A DNA stretch of 64,000 nt from JAGRKR01 sp041397725 (GTDB lineage: Bacteria > Pseudomonadota > Alphaproteobacteria > Rhizobiales > Hyphomicrobiaceae). Under the pieces are notes generated by a model. The model saw only the letters and a program-made list of their open reading frames with translations, searched no databases and was not told where the DNA came from. The position numbers and the translations under genes are program-made. The number at the start of each line of letters is the position of its first letter. The stretch's first letter is position 1. Positions 7,961 through 15,929 of this stretch are shown in pieces. The stretch covers positions 124,001 through 188,000 of the forward strand of contig JAWKVZ010000007.1 of NCBI GenBank assembly GCA_041397725.1, given 5' to 3'.

Positions 7961-8665
7961 ATGACGCGAGAGATCGTACTCGATACGGAAACCACGGGGC
8001 TCGCGGCCAACGGCGGCGACCGGCTCGTCGAGATCGGCTGCATCGAGCTCGCGAACCGCATCGCGACGGGACGCGTCTTCCATCAGTATCTCGATCCGCA
8101 ACGCGACATGCCCGAGGAAGCCTTCAAGATCCACGGGCTGTCGAGTGACTTCTTGCGCGGCAAGCCGCTCTTCGCGGATGTCGTCGAGGAGTTCCTGACC
8201 TTTGTCGGCGACGCGACCCTGGTCATTCACAATGCCAGCTTCGACATGGGTTTCATCAACGCCGAGCTGGCGCGTGTGCGCCGCCCGCCGATCCCGATGG
8301 ATCGCGTCGTCGACACGCTGCAACTCGCCCGCCGCAAGCATCCGGGCTCGCCCAGCAGCCTCGATGCCTTGTGCCGGCGCTACCAGATCGACAACTCCGC
8401 GCGTACGAAGCACGGCGCTCTCCTGGACTCCGAGTTGCTGGCGGAGGTCTACGTCGAGCTGCTGGGCGAGCGACAGGCGACACTCCGTCTGGCGTCGATT
8501 GGCAGCGACGAGCGCTCGGCTCTTGGTCACGCGGCGGAAGCGCAAAAGCGGCCGAAACCGCTGGCGCCGCGGCTGACGCCGGAAGAGATCGAGGCGCACA
8601 AGGGCTTCGTCGAGAGCCTCGGCGATGCGGCGGCCTGGAAGCAGTATTTGCCCGAAGGCGCTTGA
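7961..8665 (+). CDS. dnaQ: DNA polymerase III subunit epsilon (3'-5' proofreading exonuclease)
   Basis: The epsilon subunit proofreads for the replicative DNA polymerase III core. The 234-residue protein has the DEDDh exonuclease motifs: DTETTGL (Exo I, residues 7-13), HNASFDMGF (Exo II, near residue 91) and the Exo III region with HGALLDSELLA near residue 153. A C-terminal stretch after residue 190 should hold the alpha-binding segment. It is the last gene of the ppsR-maf-aroE-coaE-dnaQ series, the same order as rightward from the Caulobacter origin. The ATG at 7961 is chosen because the exonuclease fold begins immediately after it. Confidence 0.95.
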   Translation: MTREIVLDTETTGLAANGGDRLVEIGCIELANRIATGRVFHQYLDPQRDMPEEAFKIHGLSSDFLRGKPLFADVVEEFLTFVGDATLVIHNASFDMGFINAELARVRRPPIPMDRVVDTLQLARRKHPGSPSSLDALCRRYQIDNSARTKHGALLDSELLAEVYVELLGERQATLRLASIGSDERSALGHAAEAQKRPKPLAPRLTPEEIEAHKGFVESLGDAAAWKQYLPEGA

Positions 8666-8702
8666 GGCGGCCGCCCGCTCCCGGCCGACCGTGGGGCAGC
8701 GG

Positions 8703-8719
8703 CTCCGGCGGCCCCGGAG
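8703..8719. terminator. short GC hairpin between convergent genes
   Basis: CTCCGG, a 5-nt loop, then CCGGAG form a 6-bp stem between the convergent dnaQ and the next leftward gene, ending right at that gene's stop codon. There is no T-run, so it is at most a weak terminator. Confidence 0.35.
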
Positions 8720-9241
8720 TCAGCGGACGGATGGGTCCTTGTAGCAGCGGCGCATGGACTCGCAGCGGTACGAGCCCGAGAAGTGCATGCTGTCGCCCTT
8801 GGCCGGCTTGATGAAATTGCAGATCTGCTCGAGTCCTTCCGGCGTCAGCCAGCCCTGGCGGCGGCCACGCTGGACGGCGAAGCAGTCGGCGGCCTCCTCG
8901 TCCGGGCCGCGGAACTGATGCCCGCACTCGTGAGCGAAGATCCACAGCTTCACGGCGGTCGGCACCTTGGCCAGCAAGCGTGGATTGAGGATCAGAAACC
9001 CGGGATAGGCGGCGCCGTAATCGTCGAGCTGGTTGTCGAGCACCGTCGGCCGGCGGCCGCAGCTCACGCGCACGCCATCGATGGAAAGCTTTGTCGGGGC
9101 GATGATGCGCGAGGCGCCGACCTGCTTGGCATAATCCTCGGCCGTCGGGTTCGCGTGCGCTGAGCCCGCCCCGAAGCCGCCGATGGCCAGCATGAGGGCC
9201 GCTGCGCCCAAGATGTGACGCGCCAGTGTCCCGAACGTCAT
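8720..9241 (-). CDS. exported zinc-protease-like protein with HExGH motif
   Basis: The product of 173 residues begins MTFGTLARHILGAAA, a signal peptide ending near SAHA (residue ~32). The mature part has IFAHECGHQF (near residue 105), followed by PDEEAADCFA, so a His-Glu-x-x-His helix plus a downstream Glu/Asp-rich segment could bind zinc. Five cysteines in the mature part suggest periplasmic disulfides. An upstream in-frame start at 9340 is rejected because it would bury the signal peptide. I do not recognise a characterised family. Confidence 0.8.
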   Translation of the reverse strand: MTFGTLARHILGAAALMLAIGGFGAGSAHANPTAEDYAKQVGASRIIAPTKLSIDGVRVSCGRRPTVLDNQLDDYGAAYPGFLILNPRLLAKVPTAVKLWIFAHECGHQFRGPDEEAADCFAVQRGRRQGWLTPEGLEQICNFIKPAKGDSMHFSGSYRCESMRRCYKDPSVR

Positions 9242-9370
9242 TCCCCAATCCCTACGTACCGACGACCGACTAACTACCCTGACAGTTGCGCGGGGTCTCC
9301 GTCCTGTCAAACCCGAGTGTCCCCGGGCTCTCTCAAACATTTCTTAAGATGCAGACGTGCAACGGTTTTT

Positions 9371-9793
9371 TCAGACAGGACTGCGCTCCGACGACTCGAT
9401 CCGCTCCATATCGTCGTCTGATAAGCCGAAATGATGGCCAATCTCGTGCACGAGCACATGTGTAATCAGCGCACCAAGCGTCTCGCTGCCGTCCGACCAG
9501 TAGTCAAGGATGGCACGGCGGTAGAGGAAGACCATGTCGGGCTCCTGGCCGGGGTCCATCACGCTCTTCTTGTCGAGGCTGATGCCCTGATAGAGGCCCA
9601 GCAGCTCGTAGGGAGAGGGAATCCCGAGCTGATCGAGGACCTCGTCGGTGGCGAAGTCCTCGATCCTGATCACCAGATCCTGGCAGCGCTCGCGAAACGT
9701 CGCAGGCAGCGCCTGCCAGCTGCGCGCCGCAATCTCCTCGAAGTCGGCGAGCGAGGGCGCCGTTCGGTCGGTCCAGTCGTTGGCGTGTGTCAT
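9371..9793 (-). CDS. zincin-like metallopeptidase family protein (PF06262-type)
   Basis: A small cytoplasmic protein of 140 residues. It has HVLVHEIGHHFGLSDDDM near the C-terminus, where His-Glu-x-x-His-His plus the following His/Asp-Asp are the expected zinc site of the small single-domain zincin family common in Actinobacteria and Alphaproteobacteria. The ALPATFRERC start region is also typical. Its substrate is unknown. It lies 129 bp upstream of the exported HExGH protein on the same strand, but they share no evident relationship beyond the motif. Confidence 0.85.
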   Translation of the reverse strand: MTHANDWTDRTAPSLADFEEIAARSWQALPATFRERCQDLVIRIEDFATDEVLDQLGIPSPYELLGLYQGISLDKKSVMDPGQEPDMVFLYRRAILDYWSDGSETLGALITHVLVHEIGHHFGLSDDDMERIESSERSPV

Positions 9794-9924
9794 TGGCGAA
9801 CCCGGCTGTGGCGTTCCCTCGGGTAGACCCGATGGGTGCGAGACAAGATGGGCAGGCCGCTAGACAATTCCAGGGTCCGGCGCCGGCCGGGCTCACTCTT
9901 GCACGCCGCGGCCCAGCCGGTCGA

Positions 9925-10263
9925 CTACGCGCCGGTCGGCTCGATCACGCAGATCACCTGGCGAACGCCGACGATGCTGCGCAGCGCCACCGCGACGAGA
10001 TGCGCGTGACGAGCGCTCAGCGGTGCGATGCGCAGATCGACGTTCACCTCCGAACCGTCGCCGTTCTCGCGGGAGGCGAACAGGCGTGTCGGTACGAGAC
10101 CGAGCTTCGCGGCAGGCTCGACGACACGCGCCAACAGGCCGGGATCGGCATTGCCGATGATGTGGAAGAGCGCTTTGACGTCGGCGTCCGAAGCGGTGGC
10201 GCGCGCGTCCGCCGTGGCGCCGGAAGCGCCTGCGGGCATGTGCAGAGACAATGAGGTAGACAC
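9925..10263 (-). CDS. small ACT-like domain protein
   Basis: The 112-residue protein contains ALFHIIGNADPGLLARVVEPAA (residues ~31-52), written as a beta-alpha unit with the Asn/Asp-Pro-Gly turn typical of ACT domains, and a second beta strand with EVNVDLRIA. ACT domains sense amino acids or regulate acetolactate synthase. A lone domain of this size resembles small regulatory subunits, but no partner gene is adjacent. It starts with GTG and has no strong ribosome site. The regulatory role is inferred. Confidence 0.6.
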   Translation of the reverse strand: MSTSLSLHMPAGASGATADARATASDADVKALFHIIGNADPGLLARVVEPAAKLGLVPTRLFASRENGDGSEVNVDLRIAPLSARHAHLVAVALRSIVGVRQVICVIEPTGA

Positions 10264-10424
10264 GGATGGGGATCCTCTCGTCGCAAATCGCAGATCGAAA
10301 TAAACGGTGTGTTCCCGGCGCCCTCAGGCGGCCGGGCCGTTAATTCGATGCGCGATGGCGAAACGAGAGACGTGTGTCATGGCTGCTTAGATAGCCGCAA
10401 AGGCTAAAGGTTTCAATAACGTAC

Positions 10425-11228
10425 TTAAGCCGCCGGCTTGCGCGAGATGACGATGGCCTCGTCGAGCGTGAACCACAGCTCGCCCTCCTCCTCGCGCGGA
10501 CGCAGGAAAGCGGTCACCGCCGCCGGCGCTTCGGTCAGCAGTTTCCTCAGCCGATCGATCGTTGGCGCGTCGGCCCCGAGGCGCTCGGCCCACGGCTGGA
10601 AATCCATATCCTTCGGTAGGCGTTCCTTGTGCTCGACGCTGAAGCCGGCGGCCTCGAGGGCGCTCGTCCACTCGCTGAGCCCGAGCGCGCGCCCGTGGCT
10701 GGGGTCGCGCAGCTTTTCGAAGGCGTTGTAATAGTCCGCTGCGGCGGAGAGCTCCGCCACGTCGTAGCCGGGCGTCGATTCCTCGTCCGGAGAAATGTTG
10801 TCGACGAGCGCGAACGTGCCGCCTGGCTTCAAGACGCGCCGCACCTCGGAGACGAAACGGGGAATGTCGCCGAAGTGGTGCGGCGCGATCCGGCAGGTCA
10901 CGAGATCGAAGCTGGCATCGGCGAACGGCAGCGCCTCCGCGTCGGCCTCGGCGGTCGTGACGTTGGTCAGCCCCTTTTCCTTGGCGACTTTTGCGGCGAC
11001 CTGGAGCATTTCCGGCGTCAGATCGCTGGCAATGACCGCGGCCACGTGGGGAGCGAAAGCCGCGGCCGTGTGCCCGCCACCGGTGGCGACGTCGAGCGCG
11101 TGCCAGTTTGCCTTTGGCTTCACGAGCTCGACCAGACGCCCGAGGCTGGCACCCTTGGCATGAACGCGGCTTGTCGCATACTTGTCGGCGGCGGCGCCGA
11201 ACTGGGACTTGATCAGGGATTTCGACAT
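10425..11228 (-). CDS. class I SAM-dependent methyltransferase (UbiE-like)
   Basis: The 267-residue protein has the Rossmann methyltransferase motifs: ALDVATGGGHTA (motif I, near residue 45), a SDLTPEM acidic loop, DAEALPFADASFDLVTC (motif II) and EVRRVLKPGGTFALVD (motif III). Together these are typical of the UbiE/COQ5 and Methyltransf_11 group. The substrate is unknown; the nearby genes give no clue. An AGAGG ribosome site lies just before the ATG. Confidence 0.88.
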   Translation of the reverse strand: MSKSLIKSQFGAAADKYATSRVHAKGASLGRLVELVKPKANWHALDVATGGGHTAAAFAPHVAAVIASDLTPEMLQVAAKVAKEKGLTNVTTAEADAEALPFADASFDLVTCRIAPHHFGDIPRFVSEVRRVLKPGGTFALVDNISPDEESTPGYDVAELSAAADYYNAFEKLRDPSHGRALGLSEWTSALEAAGFSVEHKERLPKDMDFQPWAERLGADAPTIDRLRKLLTEAPAAVTAFLRPREEEGELWFTLDEAIVISRKPAA

Positions 11229-11314
11229 GGCCTCTTACCTCTCTCAGGGGCGTCCGCATGCTGTATCAAATGAAGCCGGCCGCCGTCTCGTGATGCGATT
11301 TCGCGACCGTCGGG

Positions 11315-11758
11315 CTAGCGGGCGCCCGGAATGGTCAGCGGTGGCGGATAGGGAGCGCTCGGCTCGGGCATGGCCGGCTTGGCGGGTGCTGCTGCCGGGG
11401 CGGGCGTCTTTGCCGGCGAGGCCGCCGGCTGTGGCGGTTGATCGCCGCGGGTCAGGATGCGATGCGTGCGCTGGCCAGCGGCAGCCATGTCCTCGATGCA
11501 GTCCTTGAGGTAACGATAGCTCAGGGGCAGAGACTTCGATGCCCTGGCGAGGCAGTCCTTCTTGTAGGGCTCCGGCAGGACGCCCCACGAGCCGGAGACG
11601 TCGTCACGCGCTCGCGTCTCGAACAGCCTGCACGTGCCGGGATCGCTCTCCCTGGCGCACGTCTCGTTCATGGACCATTGGGGAAAGGGCTGAGCCGATG
11701 CCGAAACTGCGGTCACGGTCGCAAGAATTCCGACGAATATGGTTCTCATGATGTGCAC
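11315..11758 (-). CDS. exported Cys-containing protein with Pro/Ala-rich tail, unknown function
   Basis: The 147-residue product starts at a GTG with GGAGG 7 nt upstream. It has a clear signal peptide (MRTIFVGILATVTAVSASA, cleavage near residue 22). The mature part has four cysteines in about 70 residues (ETCARESDPGTCRLF, KKDCLAR, KDCIEDM), probably two disulfides. The last 45 residues are a low-complexity Pro/Ala-rich tail. I do not recognise it beyond small secreted proteins common in Hyphomicrobiales. Confidence 0.75.
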   Translation of the reverse strand: MHIMRTIFVGILATVTAVSASAQPFPQWSMNETCARESDPGTCRLFETRARDDVSGSWGVLPEPYKKDCLARASKSLPLSYRYLKDCIEDMAAAGQRTHRILTRGDQPPQPAASPAKTPAPAAAPAKPAMPEPSAPYPPPLTIPGAR

Positions 11759-11865
11759 GCGCGTTCCTCCACATCGGTAGCTCTTTCAGCGCACCATGCC
11801 ACAAGTTGCGGAGCGACGCATTTGCTCTAAATTCAATCATGCCAACAGTGTGAGCTCAGGACACC

Positions 11866-12690
11866 ATGACCAATCTCGATGCCATAGGCGGCGCCATGGC
11901 GCCTCAGCGCCCGATCCAGCATGGGCCGGAAGCGTTCGAGGGTATGCGGAAGGCTGGCCGGCTCGCCGCGGAGGCGCTCGATCTTCTCGTGCCGCACGTG
12001 GTGCCCGGCGTGACGACCGAGACGCTCGACGAGATCGCATTCGACTTTGCCATGGCGCATGGCGCGATCCCGGCTCCGCTCAATTATCGGGGCTTTCCCC
12101 GCTCGATCTGCACCTCGATCAATCATGTCGTCTGTCACGGCATTCCCGGTCCCAAGCCATTGAAGGAAGGGGACATCCTCAACATCGACGTGACGCTGAT
12201 CGTCGATGGCTGGCACGGCGACACGAGCCGCATGTTCGCCGTCGGCGCCGTGTCGCGGCGGGCGGAGCGCCTGATCGAGGTCACCTACGAGGCCTTGATG
12301 CTGGGCATCGCGGCCGTGAAGCCGGGCGGCACGACCGGCGACATCGGCGCGGCCATTCAGACCTTCGCCGAGGCGGAGCGATGCAGCGTCGTGCGTGACT
12401 TCTGCGGGCACGGTCTCGGCCGCGTGTTCCACGATCGGCCGAATATCCTGCACTACGGCCATGCCGGCGAGGGCACGGAGCTGCGGCCGGGCATGCTGTT
12501 CACGATCGAGCCGATGATCAACCTCGGCAAGCCCAACGTGAAAATCCTTTCGGATGGCTGGACGGCGGTGACGCGCGACAGGGAGCTGTCGGCGCAGTTC
12601 GAGCATACCGTCGGGGTCACCGAGACCGGCGTCGAGATTTTCACGGCCTCGCCAAAGGGCTTGCACTGCCCGCCCTACGCCATGTCCTGA
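11866..12690 (+). CDS. map: type I methionine aminopeptidase
   Basis: Map removes the N-terminal methionine from nascent proteins. The 274-residue protein has the pita-bread fold markers: a conserved His in NYRGFPRSICTSINHVVCHG, the metal-ligand Asp pair in LNIDVTLIVDGWHGD (residues ~105-119), the catalytic His in FCGHGLGRVFH and Glu residues in the MLFTIEPMI and FEHTVGVTE segments. It is followed by radC after 13 bp, an arrangement common in Rhizobiales. Confidence 0.96.
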   Translation: MTNLDAIGGAMAPQRPIQHGPEAFEGMRKAGRLAAEALDLLVPHVVPGVTTETLDEIAFDFAMAHGAIPAPLNYRGFPRSICTSINHVVCHGIPGPKPLKEGDILNIDVTLIVDGWHGDTSRMFAVGAVSRRAERLIEVTYEALMLGIAAVKPGGTTGDIGAAIQTFAEAERCSVVRDFCGHGLGRVFHDRPNILHYGHAGEGTELRPGMLFTIEPMINLGKPNVKILSDGWTAVTRDRELSAQFEHTVGVTETGVEIFTASPKGLHCPPYAMS

Positions 12691-12703
12691 GGGACGCTCG
12701 GCG

Positions 12704-13438
12704 ATGACCCGCAAGCGCGATCCGGCGGAGCAGGAGCTGCCAATCGGTTTTTCGGACGGTGCCGACGTCTCGCACACGAGTGGACATCGCCAGAGGCTGC
12801 GCGAGCGGTTCCGTAAAGGCGGCGCCGATGCACTGGCGGACTACGAGCTGCTCGAGCTGCTGTTGTTTCGCGCCATTCCGCGCCGGGACACGAAGCCCCT
12901 GGCCAAGCGCCTGCTCGAGCGCTTCGGCAACTTCGCAGAGGTGATCAACGCTCCGGATGCGCGCCTGAAGGAGGTCGACGAGGTCGGTGACGCCGTCGTG
13001 GCGGAGCTGAAGATCGTGCGCGCCGCCGCGGTACGACTGATGAAGAGCGAGATCACGAACCGGCCCGCGCTGTCATCGTGGTCGGCCGTCCTCGACTACT
13101 GCCGGGCGGCTCAGGCCTTTGCCGAGCGCGAGCAGTTCCGCATCCTGTTTCTCGACAAGCGCAATCATCTGATCGCGGACGAGGTGCAAGGGGAAGGTAC
13201 GGTCGATCACACGCCGGTCTATATTCGCGAGGTGATGAAGCGGGCGCTGGAGCTCTCGGCGACGGCCATCATTCTCGTGCACAATCACCCCTCGGGCGAT
13301 CCAACGCCCTCGCAGGCGGACATCGAGATGACGAAGGCCATCGTGCATGCGGCCAAGAACCTCGGCATCATCGTGCACGATCACGTCATCGTCGGCCGGC
13401 ACGGCCACGCGAGCTTCAAGGGGTTGCGCCTGATCTGA
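12704..13438 (+). CDS. radC: RadC family protein (JAB/JAMM domain)
   Basis: The 244-residue protein has an N-terminal helix-hairpin-helix-like region (RQRLRERFRKGG, DYELLELLLF) and a C-terminal MPN/JAMM metal-binding domain with ILVHNHPSGDPTPSQAD near residue 200 (His-x-His...Asp). RadC proteins were once linked to DNA repair, but the molecular role is still unclear. It sits 13 bp after map and is likely co-transcribed. The full-length chromosomal form seen here is unlike the short phage or plasmid RadC versions. Confidence 0.93.
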   Translation: MTRKRDPAEQELPIGFSDGADVSHTSGHRQRLRERFRKGGADALADYELLELLLFRAIPRRDTKPLAKRLLERFGNFAEVINAPDARLKEVDEVGDAVVAELKIVRAAAVRLMKSEITNRPALSSWSAVLDYCRAAQAFAEREQFRILFLDKRNHLIADEVQGEGTVDHTPVYIREVMKRALELSATAIILVHNHPSGDPTPSQADIEMTKAIVHAAKNLGIIVHDHVIVGRHGHASFKGLRLI

Positions 13439-13448
13439 GTGGCGCGCA

Positions 13449-13474
13449 GCCCGGCCAGCTTCACCCGGCCGGGC
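13449..13474. terminator. hairpin between convergent radC and gcrA (candidate bidirectional terminator)
   Basis: GCCCGGCC (13449-13456) and GGCCGGGC (13467-13474) form a perfect 8-bp GC stem with a 10-nt loop in the 46-bp gap between the two convergent stop codons. No T-run follows on either strand, so Rho may still be needed. Confidence 0.5.
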
Positions 13475-13484
13475 ATGTCGCGTG

Positions 13485-14039
13485 TCAGGCGGCGTTGGAT
13501 TCCTTCTCCTCGCCTTGCGCAACCGACGGAGCCGGCAGGGCGGGCTGAGGCCCCTGGTCGCGACGACGGGGCTGCGGCGGCTGGAACGCGCGCCTTGCGT
13601 GGAATTCGCAGTAGGGAAGGCCCGTCACCTTCGAGCGGCCGCAGAAGTGGAACTCCGGCGTCGTCGGGTCGCCGATCGGCCAGCGGCAGTGATGAAACTC
13701 GATGGTCTCGATCGTCTGCCGCTCGGCGAGCGGGATCTCCAGCTCTTCCTGCGGCTCGACAAACGGCGTGGCGTCAAGCTGGCAGAGGGCGCGGTAGGCG
13801 GCATTGCCGGCAGGCGCGAAGCGCGTCTTGGCGATGCGCTTGGTGCTGCTCGACTTCGAGCGCTGGCGATGCGACTGCATCCGCGATGTCGTGGCTCGAC
13901 CAGAGAGGCCGAGGCGGTGGACTTTGCCGATCACAGCGTTGCGCGAGACCCCACCGATCTGCATCGCGATCTGGCTGGCACTGAGACCGTCGGCCCAAAG
14001 CTTCTTGAGGACCTCAACTCGCTCGTCCGTCCAGGACAT
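13485..14039 (-). CDS. gcrA: cell-cycle regulator GcrA
   Basis: GcrA binds sigma70-RNA polymerase and activates promoters with CcrM-methylated GANTC sites. The 184-residue protein begins MSWTDERVEVLKKLWADG and continues through the SASQIAMQIGGVSRNAVIGK helix-turn-helix, which define the family. The middle is a basic linker. The C-terminal half has CRWPIGDP, FHFCG and PYCEFH, a Cys/His set that resembles a metal site and matches the sigma-binding region. Three GANTC sites precede its start codon. Confidence 0.96.
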   Translation of the reverse strand: MSWTDERVEVLKKLWADGLSASQIAMQIGGVSRNAVIGKVHRLGLSGRATTSRMQSHRQRSKSSSTKRIAKTRFAPAGNAAYRALCQLDATPFVEPQEELEIPLAERQTIETIEFHHCRWPIGDPTTPEFHFCGRSKVTGLPYCEFHARRAFQPPQPRRRDQGPQPALPAPSVAQGEEKESNAA

Positions 14040-14588
14040 TTTGAACCTCCGTCAGAATCACGGCAGAGCCCGGCCGACTGGGCAGACTCGTTCAGATGCC
14101 GGCCAGTGACGATCTGCTGGGGAGGTGGCGCAAAAACGCGACCTCCAGCGAATCACGCTGGTCCGTACGACTGACGCAACTTTTGGAAACTGACGCTTCG
14201 GGCCGACCAAAAAAGCGGTCGCAAAACGAGGCACGCGACATGTCGTGGCCCGACGCCCAGACCCTACAACATCCTGAATTAGGCCTACAAGTCGGCTTCG
14301 ACAAACGAGGCCGTGTTAGCAGGTGCAGCGTGGCAATGGGGTCACAATCGCCGCCGGCTCAATGGGATAGCCGCCCGGCGGCACGGGCGGCCGGGCCGCG
14401 TGAGGCAGCCTCGCCGTGTTGACAGGGCCAGCCGTCTGTGGCACCTCGACGATGTACCAGACTATGTAATTGTATTGCAAAGGCGTTCGCTGATGCATAC
14501 AGTTGTCGACTGGAAGTAGCTGCGCGAGCGACGGCCGTTTCGTTGTGCTGAGCTCGAGGCACGAGCGGCGTCGAGAAGACAGAGAAGA
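14040..14588. other. 549-bp divergent gcrA/irr intergenic region with three GANTC sites
   Basis: No credible gene is seen here. GAATC at 14055-14059, GACTC at 14085-14089 and GAATC at 14150-14154 are CcrM methylation sites 16 to 111 bp upstream of the gcrA start, fitting methylation-dependent control of gcrA. An imperfect hairpin occupies 14117-14148 (CTGG..AGGT..GCG, A-rich loop, CGC..ACCT..CCAG). The part next to irr is comparatively AT-rich (about 14460-14500) and probably holds the irr promoter. I found no convincing Fur or Irr operator palindrome. Confidence 0.5.
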
Positions 14589-15005
14589 ATGCATCCGTCA
14601 CACGACCGCATCGACGTGAGCGAGCTTCTGCGCAAGGCCGGTCTCCGGCCGACGCGACAGAGGATGGCGCTTGCGTCTCTGCTCTTCGGCGAGGGCGACC
14701 GGCACGTGACGGCCGAGAAGCTGCACGAAGAGGCGGTGGCCAGCGGTGAGCGGGTGTCGCTGGCGACGGTGTACAACACGCTGCATCAGTTCCAGCGCGC
14801 CGGGCTGCTGCGCGAGCTCGCTATCGACGGTTCGCGTGCCTACTTCGACACGAACACGTCGAACCACAATCACTTCTTCATCGAGCAGGACGGCGTTCTC
14901 GTGGACATCCCCGGGGACGGCATCCGCGTCGATGGCCTGCCGGAGCCACCGGTCGGCATGACTGTTTCGCACATCGACATCGTCGTGCGCCTCAAGTCCA
15001 AGTAG
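14589..15005 (+). CDS. irr: Fur-family iron response regulator Irr
   Basis: Irr represses or activates iron and haem genes under iron limitation in Rhizobiales and is controlled by haem. The 138-residue protein has the Fur-type winged helix (LRPTRQRMALASLLF, then VSLATVYNTLHQFQRAGLL, residues ~55-75) and the Irr-like dimerisation half with AYFDTNTSNHNHFFIEQDG. The Asn-rich HNH replaces the usual HHH of many Irr proteins. It lacks an N-terminal Cys-Pro haem motif, so haem response may differ from Bradyrhizobium japonicum. GAGAAGA precedes the ATG. Confidence 0.9.
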   Translation: MHPSHDRIDVSELLRKAGLRPTRQRMALASLLFGEGDRHVTAEKLHEEAVASGERVSLATVYNTLHQFQRAGLLRELAIDGSRAYFDTNTSNHNHFFIEQDGVLVDIPGDGIRVDGLPEPPVGMTVSHIDIVVRLKSK

Positions 15006-15065
15006 CCGAGCGCGCGGGCATGCCGCCGGTCGCCTGCTGGACGTCCCCCATTGCAGTGCTGAGAG

Positions 15066-15623
15066 CTACTTGAAGACCTCGTTGGGGTAGATGCCCCAGA
15101 GGTTCTTCTGCTCGACATACCCGACGTGGCGATCGAGGAAGACGCGGCACCAGCGTCCGTCGCACGAGGATACGGACGTCAGCACGCCGGCTTCGAGCCG
15201 GGCGAGCGTGCGGCTGCGGGTCGAGGCGCTGGCATGCAACACGACAATGGGCCGGCGTTTCGGTTGGGCGTCCGCCTTCTGCTTCAGCTCCCATGGCAGC
15301 ACGAGCGCGGTTCGCCGGCCGCTGAGCATGATCTGGTTGACCCAGCCGGTCGCCCCCTCGCTGTCGCGGATCTGCCGCCAGCCTTCGAATTCCTTCAGCA
15401 CCTCGACCGGAAGGCCCGCCCGGCGGAACACCCAGGCGATGCCGTAGTCGCGCCCGGGCCCTTTGCGGATGTTGACCCGGTCGGACTTGAGACTGACGTA
15501 ACGGGGCACCGGCAGGCCGCTCGGTGCGGTCGACTGCGCCGCCGTGACGGTGGTGACGGCGATCAGGCCTGCCAGGGCGAGGCCCGCCGAGTAGAGTGCT
15601 GTGGAGAGGAACCGAGATCGCAT
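15066..15623 (-). CDS. exported bacterial SH3-domain protein
   Basis: The 185-residue product starts MRSRFLSTALYS with a signal peptide ending near VTAAQ (residue ~29). Two SH3-like halves follow: YVSLKSDRVNIRKGPGRDY with WRQIRDSEGATGWV (residues ~40-95), and a second, weaker unit with LHASASTRSRTLARLEAG ending in WCRVFLDRHVGYV. Such proteins bind peptidoglycan or other envelope components. The location beside the 2-hydroxyacid dehydrogenase gene is common in Rhizobiales. An upstream in-frame start (15713) is not used because it precedes the signal peptide. Confidence 0.87.
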   Translation of the reverse strand: MRSRFLSTALYSAGLALAGLIAVTTVTAAQSTAPSGLPVPRYVSLKSDRVNIRKGPGRDYGIAWVFRRAGLPVEVLKEFEGWRQIRDSEGATGWVNQIMLSGRRTALVLPWELKQKADAQPKRRPIVVLHASASTRSRTLARLEAGVLTSVSSCDGRWCRVFLDRHVGYVEQKNLWGIYPNEVFK

Positions 15624-15929
15624 CCGATGCTGCCTTTTCCGGCTTTGTGTCCTCGAATGAGAGCATGTCCGGGGGTCTCGTCGCGCCGGCGACGGTCGCC
15701 AGGACCCCGACATCTCACCTCAGCCAAGAGCATGATTTGTTGGCCGGATCAAGTCGCCGGGGCGGCGCGACGATGCGGACCCTATGCTTTGTATTCCGGT
15801 CGCGCTTCTGTTAGACAAGCGCATTGCACTGGCGATCGCGGGTGTCGACGCCCTATGGACGAGGCCGCTCTACACGATCCGCCGGGCAGATGCCCTGACA
15901 CCTTATCGTGAAGAGGCCTGAACGCCCCC

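Noticed and set aside
14117..14148. Imperfect hairpin in the gcrA leader as a possible small RNA or attenuator
   Set aside because: Stem has a bulge and a mismatch; no T-run or promoter could be tied to it.
14460..14510. Possible Fur/Irr operator upstream of irr
   Set aside because: No dyad close to the Fur or ICE-box consensus; only short AT-rich patches.
15784..15921. 45-codon plus-strand frame just upstream of the hydroxyacid dehydrogenase
   Set aside because: Third-position GC is clearly lower than in neighbouring genes and no motif is visible; such frames are expected by chance.
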